Positions 51,384 through 59,469 of a stretch of DNA of 64,000 nt are shown here, in pieces. The translations under genes were made by a program, and so were the position numbers. The notes under the pieces were generated by a model. The model worked only from the letters and a program-made list of their open reading frames with translations. It was not told where the DNA came from and did not search any database. Source of the DNA: Propionibacteriaceae bacterium (GTDB taxonomy: Bacteria; Actinomycetota; Actinomycetes; Propionibacteriales; Propionibacteriaceae); assembly GCA_030532575.1 (NCBI GenBank), contig JAUNKV010000006.1, positions 1 to 64,000 on the forward strand. Reading direction: 5' to 3'. Positions within the stretch are counted from its first letter, which is position 1, and the number at the start of each line of letters is the position of its first letter.

Positions 51384-51836
51384 GTGAGAGCTATTCCCTT
51401 CGAGACCGCCCGGGCATGGATTGAACGCCTGGCGTCCCTTCCTGCGCCGGTGAGGATGGCCGACATCCCGGGTTTGGCGGAAGAGTTCGGCTGGCAGCCC
51501 ACCAAGGATGCCGATGAATACAGGTATGAGGAGGGGGGGGAGAGCCGGATGGTTCTGGTCACGGCGAATGATGAGACGGGTAAGGTTTTCGATGTCTTCT
51601 TCAGTTTGGTGAGGAACTGGGATGATGATCTGGCGGGGAATGTTGAGGTGGCGGATTTTTTTTCGCGGTATGTGGAGGCTGCTCGTGGGGTGTGGGGGGA
51701 ACCGTGGAGTGTGATGACTGATCCGGTCACGTTCATCTGGAAGTTCCATGAGCAGGGTTATGCTGAGATTTATCTGAAACCGACTTTGGTTGCCTGTCAG
51801 TTTTCAACGTCTGATACGACTGAGGAGCGGTGGTGA
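51384..51836 (+). CDS. Immunity-like protein 2
   Basis: This 150-residue paralogue starts at GTG 51384 (site GGAG shortly upstream). It begins MRAIPFETARAWIERLASLP, differs from the others at KDADEYRYEEGGESRMV, and has the alternative middle block LVTANDETGKVFDVFF and the ending EIYLKPTLVACQFSTSDTTE. The most diverged N-terminal half in the array. Presumed cytoplasmic protector against a related tip. Confidence 0.7.
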   Translation: MRAIPFETARAWIERLASLPAPVRMADIPGLAEEFGWQPTKDADEYRYEEGGESRMVLVTANDETGKVFDVFFSLVRNWDDDLAGNVEVADFFSRYVEAARGVWGEPWSVMTDPVTFIWKFHEQGYAEIYLKPTLVACQFSTSDTTEERW

Positions 51837-52185
51837 GGGCTGCCGGGGTATTGGATCGGTACGAGATCATCTTCGACGAGATCAGCTGGCAGCTTGCCGA
51901 GGATGGGGTCTCGTCAGGGGGGCGCAGCAGGGCACGTTGCCGTATCTGCGGGACCTGCTGTCCAGTAGTGGTGATTCGCGGTTGGCCAAGAGGCTCGTTG
52001 CGTTGCGGGATGCGGGGGAGTTTCCGGGGTTTTTTGAGGCGTTGCGTCGGGGTGAGGTTGTGGTGCGGTATCAGTTTGTCAATGCCCGCCCTGATGGGAC
52101 GTTGCGGGCGGGGGAGTTCAATCTTGGGTCGGAGGTTCGTCTTCGTTGGGATGGTGGGGACACCTTCGACCTCATCACAGACTAG
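51837..52185 (+). pseudogene. Orphan toxin-tip copy 3
   Basis: This copy has VLDRYEIIFDEISWQLAED, then an extra G in a G-run near 51917 and the short linker seen in copies 2 and 4. The tip proper (GAQQGTLPYLRDLLSSSGDS to DLITD) is intact in another frame and nearly identical to copy 4. No N-terminal domains. Confidence 0.75.
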
Positions 52186-52199
52186 GAGGAGGAACATCT

Positions 52200-52652
52200 G
52201 TGAGAGCTATTCCTTTTGAGACCGCCCAGTATTGGATTGAACGTTTGGCGTCGCTGCCTGCCCCGGTGAGGATGGAGGATATTCCGGGTTTGGCGGTAGA
52301 GTTCGGCTGGCAGCCCACCAAGTTCGAGTCCCGGTACATGTACGAGGAGGGGGGGGAAACCCGGGCGGTATTGGTTACGGCCGATGATGAAACTGGTAAG
52401 GTTTTTGATGTCTTCTTCAGTTTGGTGAGAAATAAGGGGGAGGATCTGGTTGGGAATGTTGAGGTGGTGGATTATTTTCCTCGGTATGTGGAGGCTGCTT
52501 GTGGGGTGTGGGGGGAGCCCTGGAGTGTGATGACAGATGAGACTTCTTTCATCTGGAAGCTTCATGAGGAGGGTTATGTTGAGATTTATTTGAAGCCCAC
52601 CCTGATCGCTTGTCAGTTTTCAACGTCTGATACGACTGAGGAGCGGTGGTGA
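52200..52652 (+). CDS. Immunity-like protein 3
   Basis: The 150-residue paralogue starts at GTG 52200 after GGAGGAGGA. Residues 1 to about 56 are the same as in immunity 1 (MRAIPFETAQYWIERLASLP through RYMYEEGGETR), while the middle and end (LVTADDETGKVFDVFF, EIYLKPTLIACQFSTSDTTE) match immunity 2. It is a clear mosaic of the two. Confidence 0.72.
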   Translation: MRAIPFETAQYWIERLASLPAPVRMEDIPGLAVEFGWQPTKFESRYMYEEGGETRAVLVTADDETGKVFDVFFSLVRNKGEDLVGNVEVVDYFPRYVEAACGVWGEPWSVMTDETSFIWKLHEEGYVEIYLKPTLIACQFSTSDTTEERW

Positions 52653-53002
52653 GGGTTGCCGGGGGGTGTTGGATCGGTATGAGGTCGTCTTCGATGAGAT
52701 CGGGTGGTGCCGGTCCGAGGATGGGGTCCAAGCAGGGGGCGCAGCAGGGCACGTTGCCGTATTTGCGGGATCTGCTGTCCAGTAGTGGTGATTCGCGGTT
52801 GGCCAAGAGGCTCGTTGCGTTGCGGGATGCGGGGGAGTTTCCGGGGTTTTTTGAGGCGTTGCGTCGGGGTGAGGTTGTGGTGCGGTATCAGTTTGTCAAT
52901 GCCCGCCCTGATGGGACGTTGCGGGCGGGGGAGTTCAATCTTGGGTCGGAGGTTCGTCTTCGTTGGGATGGTGGGGACACCTTCGACCTCATCACGGACT
53001 AG
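52653..53002 (+). pseudogene. Orphan toxin-tip copy 4
   Basis: Here a frame from GTG 52646, overlapping the end of immunity 3, stays open through GMRSSSMRSGGAGPRMGSKQ into the whole tip to DLITD (118 residues). So a small free tip could be made, without export domains, but no ribosome site is evident and the YEIVFDE segment is out of frame. DNA is almost identical to copy 3. Confidence 0.7.
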
Positions 53003-53016
53003 GAGGAGGAACATCT

Positions 53017-53468
53017 GTGAGAGCTATTCCTTTCGAGACCGCCCAGCATTGGATTGAACGTTTGGCGTCGCTGCCTGCGCCGGTGAGGATGGATGACATC
53101 CCGGGTTTGGCGGCAGAGTTCGGCTGGCAGCCGACCAAGTTCGAGTCCCGGTACATGTACGAGGAGGAGGGGGAAACCCGGGTGGTGTTGACTCCCTTTG
53201 ATGATGAGACTGGCGAGATTTTCAGTTTTTCTGTTGATCTGGTGAGGAACTGGAGAGACGACTTGGCGGGGAATGTGGCTGTTGCTGATTTCTTTCCTCG
53301 GTATGTGGAGGCTGCTTGTGGGGTGTGGGGGAGCCGTGGAGTGTGATGACGGACATCACTGAGTTCATCTGGAAGTTTCATGAGGAGGGCTATGCTGAGT
53401 TCATTCTGTGGCCTGACTGCATCACATGTAAGTTCAGTACGTTTGATGGGACTGAGGAGCGGTGGTGA
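53017..53468 (+). pseudogene. Immunity-like gene 4, frameshifted in a G-run
   Basis: From GTG 53017 the frame matches immunity 1 (MRAIPFETAQHWIERLASLP, VLTPFDDETGEIFSF) but breaks near 53327: GTGTGGGGGAGCC has one base fewer than GTGTGGGGGGAACC in the other copies, giving VWGSRGV and a stop at 53346. The remaining part is intact in the next frame (DITEFIWKFHEEGYAEF, ending FDGTEERW at 53468). Loss by slippage or a reading error are both possible. Confidence 0.8.
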
Positions 53469-53677
53469 GTGTTGGTGGGTGAGACTGGTGGCTCTCCTGG
53501 TTCCCATAGGTCGCCGGGGTCGGGGACGTTGGATCAGGTGGGGATTGGTGGGCCGGATATTGATCCGCCGACCCGGGGTGGGCCTCGTTCGGAGCGGTAT
53601 GAGATTGTCTTCGACGAGAACAAAGGCGGAGCCAGTCCGAAGATGGGGTCCAGGCAGGGGGCGCAGCAGGGTGCACT
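53469..53677 (+). pseudogene. Truncated toxin-tip copy 5 with full linker
   Basis: Immediately after the fourth immunity gene comes GETGGSPGSHRSPGSGTLDQ, VGIGGPDIDPPTRGGPRSER and YEIVFDENKGGASPKMGSRQ, the same linker as in the 839-residue gene, not the short one of copies 2-4. Homology stops after GAQQG near 53673. The frame stays open to 53903 through unrelated sequence antisense to the next gene, so the end is a deletion or recombination joint. Confidence 0.8.
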
Positions 53678-53746
53678 CACCAGGTCACGACCCGGGCTGC
53701 TCGATGGTGCATTGCAGTCCGACGTGAGCAGCGGAACGTCCTTGGC

Positions 53747-54076
53747 TCAGGCCCGGTCGTGCAGGGAGCCATCAAGGTACTCGGCCAGTGCCTTCATGAT
53801 GAGGAGCCCCGGCTCAGGGTGCCAAGCAGAAAGGGCGACATCGGTCCACCACCTGATGCGGGGCGGCGGTTCAGCCAGCAGCAGGCGGGCTTCGGCTTCG
53901 TGATCGATCCGACGCGGGGCGTGGAGGGTGAACCACAGCTCGTCAGCCTCGGAGAGCAGGGAGACCGGGAAGGTCTCGCCGAGCAGCCTGGCCTCAGGAA
54001 CAAAGGCTGCAAAAGCAGTCACGACCTGCTCGAGGTCTGGCGGCAGCGGGGTGATGAGAACCTTCTCGATGGTCAT
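53747..54076 (-). CDS. Small hypothetical protein beside the toxin array
   Basis: The 109-residue protein begins [20 protein letters not shown] and has ELWFTLHAPRRIDHEAEARL and HPEPGLLIMKALAEYLDGS. It overlaps the DUF6177-like gene by 4 bp and follows it in translation. No signal or membrane segment. I do not recognise it; the layout suggests a partner of the upstream protein. Confidence 0.65.
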   Translation of the reverse strand: MTIEKVLITPLPPDLEQVVTAFAAFVPEARLLGETFPVSLLSEADELWFTLHAPRRIDHEAEARLLLAEPPPRIRWWTDVALSAWHPEPGLLIMKALAEYLDGSLHDRA

Positions 54077-55029
54077 CGGTCAGTCCTTGCCCGTGGGGCA
54101 TCCCAGTCGAAGGCGTCACGCAGAACCCCCCGGAAGACCTCACCATCAATGTGTTCTGCGAAAGCCCGGTACCGCCCAGGGTCCTCAGCGAGCGGGACGA
54201 CCAGAGCAGGCACCTTGCTCAGGCCAACCGTGAAGGCCTGGAACCGCTGCCCGACCTCCTCGAGATTCAGCCTGAGATCACGCACCAGAGCAGGGCCGAA
54301 CAGCAGGGCGACAGGAAGGTCCGCCTTCCGGGGACGGGCACAGTGCCCGAGGCGCCCATCCAGCAACTCGACGGTCGTCACAGCGCTGCTGGCGCTGTTG
54401 ACCCGAAACCTGGAGTTCAGGACGGTCAGGGCCTCCTCCACCATCCCGGTCAGCTCCTGGTCGATGACCTGCCGACCAAGGACAGGAACGACACCTCGGG
54501 TGTGCTCGACGATCCCCTCCGACGTTCGCTTGACCTGGATGCTGACGATCGCGCCGTCGATGGAGCGGGCCAGGTGACGACGGCTCAGCGGCATCTCACC
54601 TCGGAGCCGCACCGTGAGCTCCGAGGTTGACCAGTACTGCCCGAGCGGCTCGGTGGGGTCCATGACGGCGAGCTGCCCGCCACCGAGCGCATCAACCATG
54701 AACTCCGCCACCCGCCCACAGGTCGTGGCCATGGTGGCCTGCTCACGGATCTTCACATCAAAGGTCAACGCCAGACAGGAGGGCGGGGCAGCATCCGCAA
54801 CAGGAAGCCGAGCGGCCCGAGAAGCAGCAGCGGCCTCGACGGGCAGACCAGAATGCGCATCATGGTCGATGCCGTCAGCATCGGTGACCATCCACCGCCC
54901 GCCACGCCGCCGCAACTCATCGGAGATGAACCAACTGAGATGGGCGTCCTGACCGGTACGCAACAACGGGCGACTGCGAGCATCCCACGCCTCGTCGAGG
55001 AAGGCCTGCACAGGAGCCGTCAGGGCCAC
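54073..55029 (-). CDS. DUF6177-like protein
   Basis: The 318-residue protein has [60 protein letters not shown] and a C-terminal [16 protein letters not shown]. The pattern of a wall-like recognition of DAHLSxF and SGxP recalls DUF6177, found near type VII-type secretion and toxin genes of actinobacteria; this is a tentative family call. Soluble. Its location next to the toxin array fits an accessory role. Confidence 0.55.
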   Translation of the reverse strand: MALTAPVQAFLDEAWDARSRPLLRTGQDAHLSWFISDELRRRGGRWMVTDADGIDHDAHSGLPVEAAAASRAARLPVADAAPPSCLALTFDVKIREQATMATTCGRVAEFMVDALGGGQLAVMDPTEPLGQYWSTSELTVRLRGEMPLSRRHLARSIDGAIVSIQVKRTSEGIVEHTRGVVPVLGRQVIDQELTGMVEEALTVLNSRFRVNSASSAVTTVELLDGRLGHCARPRKADLPVALLFGPALVRDLRLNLEEVGQRFQAFTVGLSKVPALVVPLAEDPGRYRAFAEHIDGEVFRGVLRDAFDWDAPRARTDR

Positions 55030-55100
55030 GTGCGAAGCGCTGGACTCGAAGAACCGAGTGTCCTCACCCCAGCCATCGCAGTGGACGGCGAACTCTCCGC

Positions 55101-55613
55101 TCAGGACTCGATCCTTCTGAGGTAGAGCCCGGGCAGGTCGAAGTCAGGGTCCGCGGGGTAGGTCATCTCCCGGAATTGCCCGATGCCATACCCGCCGTTC
55201 CTCCACGACCTGTAGGTCAACTCCTCAGGAGAGGCGACGGCAGCAACATCACGCAACCGAACCATGCACCCTCGGACCATCTTGAGCAGGGCCTGCCCGC
55301 TGGGCGGCCAAGGAACCTCCTGCTCCCAGTAGGTGGGGTCATCCCCGCGCCGCTCGAAATTGCACTCGACGAAGAACGCCTCCTCCTCAGGCGTGAACTT
55401 CCGGTCAAACCCGACGTCGTCCTGGAAACCACAGGTGATGTCCATGTCATTCTCGGAGAAGGCATGAATCCCGGCGAACTGGATGTAGGGCCGCTGGTTC
55501 TCCCCCGGACCGATGATGAAGATGACCCTCTCAGGGAGGGTGACGAGCTGATCGAACAGATGTTTCTCGAACTCGGCCCAATCCACGACGTACTCGCTTC
55601 CAGTCGGCATCAT
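55101..55613 (-). CDS. TY-Chap/YbjN-like small protein
   Basis: The 170-residue protein has [48 protein letters not shown] and a later helix [20 protein letters not shown]. The layout resembles the TY-Chap (YbjN-like, type III chaperone-like) domains that accompany polymorphic toxins in actinobacteria. Tentative. Its start, ATG 55613 or 55610, faces the divergent ahcY 75 bp away. Confidence 0.55.
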   Translation of the reverse strand: MMPTGSEYVVDWAEFEKHLFDQLVTLPERVIFIIGPGENQRPYIQFAGIHAFSENDMDITCGFQDDVGFDRKFTPEEEAFFVECNFERRGDDPTYWEQEVPWPPSGQALLKMVRGCMVRLRDVAAVASPEELTYRSWRNGGYGIGQFREMTYPADPDFDLPGLYLRRIES

Positions 55614-55688
55614 CCTGACACAGCGACCCTACCAGCAGGGGAAGGCCGGACGCGGCCGGAAGAAGCACGGTGGCGTAGACTCCCGGGC

Positions 55689-57116
<1,428 letters not shown>

Positions 57117-57125
57117 TCAGTTGGC

Positions 57126-57377
57126 TCAGCCCTCGGGCTGCCCGGGCTGCATCGACTGCCAGATCTCCTTGCACTCCGGGCACACCGGGAACTTCTCAGG
57201 ATTGCGGGAGGGCACCCACACCTTCCCGCACAACGCCACGACGGGGGTCCCGTTGACCATCGCCTTGACCAGCTTGTCCTTCGGGACGTAGTGGCTGAAG
57301 CGCTCGTGATCGTCCGAGTCCCGCAGCTCGGTGCGCTCGTCGAGGACGGTCTGGGAACCGGGGGCAAGTTCACTCAT
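57126..57377 (-). CDS. DUF3039 family protein
   Basis: The 83-residue protein has ERFSHYVPKDKLVKAMVNGT, VVALCGKVWVPSRNPEKFPV and CPECKEIW. The three Cys with one His form a small zinc-ribbon-like unit, the DUF3039 signature, widespread in actinobacteria; function unknown. It ends 10 bp from ahcY, convergent with it. Confidence 0.9.
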   Translation of the reverse strand: MSELAPGSQTVLDERTELRDSDDHERFSHYVPKDKLVKAMVNGTPVVALCGKVWVPSRNPEKFPVCPECKEIWQSMQPGQPEG

Positions 57378-57405
57378 GGAACCAAATTCTAGAACCGTGG
57401 AGAAC

Positions 57406-58758
57406 ATGACAGAACCCACGAACAGATCGGGACTGCTCGTAGGCATCCTCCTGGCGGTCTTCGGCGTGGCCTTCCAGATGCTGGGAGCCATCGCCGCACT
57501 GCCCGACGTGATGCGCGCGCTCGGCGGTGAGGCCCACTACGCCTGGGCCTTCTCCGGCATGGTGATGGGAATGCTCCTGTCGCTGCTGGTGGCAGGACCC
57601 TACGCCGACCGGCACGGACCCCTGCGCCCCATGGCCACCGGCTTCGCGCTGTTCCTGCTTGGCCTGGTGGGCGGGATGTGCGCCGTCGACGTGTTCAGCC
57701 TCGTCGCGGCCCGCTTCCTGCAGGGCCTGGGCGGGGGAGCGATGAACCTGTCGCTGTTCGTGGTGATCGCCCTGGGATTCCCCGGGGAGAAACGCCCGAC
57801 GGTGATGTCCTGGCTCAGCCTGTGCTGGGTGCTGCCCGCCTTCGTCGGGCCGCCGATCTCAGCGCTGCTGGTGCAGCTGAACTGGCGGCTGGTCTTCGGG
57901 ATCGGCATCCCCGTGCTGCTGGCCGCCGCGTGGCTGATGTTCCCGCAGCTGAAAGGCCTCCAGGCCGGGTTCCAGCCCGCCGCAGACCGAACCCGCAATC
58001 CCGTCTGGGCCGTCGCGGTGATCTCGGCCAGCCCCGCCCTGCTGCAGCTGACCGGCACCCTGCCCATGCCCTGGAACGTCCTGGCCGGGGTGGCGGCGGT
58101 GCTCGGCCTGGCCCTGGCGGTGCCACAGGTCCTGCCGCAGCGGGTGCGCTCGCTTCATCAAGGGCTCGGCCCGATGGCTGCGACCCGCGCCCTGCAGGCG
58201 GGGTCCTTCTTCGCCACCGAGGCCTTCTTGCTGCTCGGGCTCCAGGAGCTGCGCGGCCTCGACGGGCTGCAGGCCGGGGTGGCGTTGACCATCGGATCGC
58301 TCGGCTGGAGCGCAGGCTCCTGGCTCCAGTCCAGGCCCTGGCTGCGCCTTCGACGCGACCGGATCATCACCCTCGGCGCACTGCTGGGGCTGATCGGGAT
58401 CGCAGGGATCGCGGCCTTCATGGTGTGGAGCCAGGTGCCGATCCTCATCGCGGTGCTGGCCTGGGCCGTCGCCGGATGTGGCATGGGCCTGATGATGTCC
58501 AGCACCGCCGTGGCCACCATGTCCTTGTCCAGCCCCCAGGAGCAGGGCCGAAACTCGAGCTCCCTGCAGGTCTGCGAGACCTTGGGCAACTCGCTGCTGA
58601 CGGCTGCGGCCGGTGCAGTCCACGCCGGGCTCCTGGCCGCCGGGCTGCCGTCGCTGGGCTGGGTCTTCCTGGTGCTGCTGGTCGCCACCGCGGCGGCGCT
58701 GGGAGCGTCGTTGTTGACCGGGGCGATCCACGACGAGCTCCCCGCTGGCAACCGGTGA
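57406..58758 (+). CDS. MFS transporter
   Basis: The 450-residue protein has about 12-14 membrane helices and the MFS loop AGPYADRHGPLRPMATGFAL between helices 2 and 3. LQGLGGGAMNLSLFVVIALG and VGPPISALLVQLNWRLVFGI fit drug:H+ antiporter (DHA2-like) members. Substrate unknown. ATG 57406 follows GGAGA. Confidence 0.88.
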   Translation: MTEPTNRSGLLVGILLAVFGVAFQMLGAIAALPDVMRALGGEAHYAWAFSGMVMGMLLSLLVAGPYADRHGPLRPMATGFALFLLGLVGGMCAVDVFSLVAARFLQGLGGGAMNLSLFVVIALGFPGEKRPTVMSWLSLCWVLPAFVGPPISALLVQLNWRLVFGIGIPVLLAAAWLMFPQLKGLQAGFQPAADRTRNPVWAVAVISASPALLQLTGTLPMPWNVLAGVAAVLGLALAVPQVLPQRVRSLHQGLGPMAATRALQAGSFFATEAFLLLGLQELRGLDGLQAGVALTIGSLGWSAGSWLQSRPWLRLRRDRIITLGALLGLIGIAGIAAFMVWSQVPILIAVLAWAVAGCGMGLMMSSTAVATMSLSSPQEQGRNSSSLQVCETLGNSLLTAAAGAVHAGLLAAGLPSLGWVFLVLLVATAAALGASLLTGAIHDELPAGNR

Positions 58759-58782
58759 GCAGGCAATGGCATCCTTGAGGAC

Positions 58783-59469
58783 ATGGAGCACACCTCGCCG
58801 CAGCCATCGGCCGGTTGGTATCCCGACCCTGCCGGGAGTGGCACAGAACGGTACTGGGACGGGGCCTCGTGGTCCCCGGTGACTCGCCCCTCCACGCGCC
58901 TCGACTTCCCCGCCTTCGGTGGCATGGGGGAGGTCCGGCTCGCCGGGTGGTGGGCCCGCTTCGCAGCTGTCATCATCGACGGGCTGGTGCTGGCGATCCC
59001 CGGATACCTGCTGATCCAGCTGCTTGCTCCCGGTGCCCTGGAGGCGATCGTGGCCTGGTTCGAGCAGGTCTCCCTCGTGCTGGCCTCCGGGCGTTCCCAG
59101 CTGCCCCCCGAACCGACCGCCGCGATGGATGCCCTCCAGCGCGCAGGCCTGGCCCAGGCCGCGATGGGGATGCTCTACCGGGCGGTGTTCGTCGCCTGGC
59201 GTGGAGCGACCCCGGGCAAGATGGTGCTGCGCATCAGGGTGGTTCCGGCACAGCAGCCGACGCTCGAGCGGCCGGAGACCCTCAAGGCCGTGATGCGCGC
59301 CGTCGTGCAGGAGGTGCTGAGCATGGGGCTGCTGGCCTTCGTCGGTCTCATCAGCTACCTCATGCCGCTGTTCACCGCCAGGAAACAGACCCTCCACGAC
59401 ATGGTGGCAGGCACCATCGTGGTCAAGACCCCAACCCACAGGAGCCCCGGTGACCCCTTTGTCCGATGA
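58783..59469 (+). CDS. DUF2510-RDD family membrane protein
   Basis: The 228-residue protein starts with a DUF2510 motif (AGWYPDPAGSGTERYWDGAS) and continues with an RDD domain of three helices (LAGWWARFAAVIIDGLVLAI; later GATPGKMVLRIRVV; LLAFVGLISYLMPLF). RDD proteins are small membrane proteins, some tied to ion exchange. It overlaps the malQ start by 20 bp, so the two are co-transcribed. Confidence 0.9.
   Translation: MEHTSPQPSAGWYPDPAGSGTERYWDGASWSPVTRPSTRLDFPAFGGMGEVRLAGWWARFAAVIIDGLVLAIPGYLLIQLLAPGALEAIVAWFEQVSLVLASGRSQLPPEPTAAMDALQRAGLAQAAMGMLYRAVFVAWRGATPGKMVLRIRVVPAQQPTLERPETLKAVMRAVVQEVLSMGLLAFVGLISYLMPLFTARKQTLHDMVAGTIVVKTPTHRSPGDPFVR

Larger units (their letters stand above)
50226..53677 (+). 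repeat. Tandem toxin-tip plus immunity array, unit about 815 bp
   Basis: Immunity starts at 50572, 51384, 52200 and 53017 are 812, 816 and 817 bp apart. Each immunity gene follows a copy of the tip (the first is the end of the 839-residue gene). A fifth, truncated copy with the original linker closes the array. High identity between units shows recent tandem duplication with later exchange. Confidence 0.9.

Noticed and set aside
53300..53468. Programmed frameshift in immunity copy 4
   Set aside because: The G-run could allow slippage, but the three sister genes encode the same region without a shift, so mutation or error is simpler.
48038..55613. Prophage
   Set aside because: No integrase, terminase, capsid or lysis genes and no attachment repeats; the region is explained by toxin, immunity and accessory genes.
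55614..55688. SAH riboswitch before ahcY
   Set aside because: The 75-bp leader is GC-rich and can pair, but I could not match the conserved SAH riboswitch core; a covariance search would decide.
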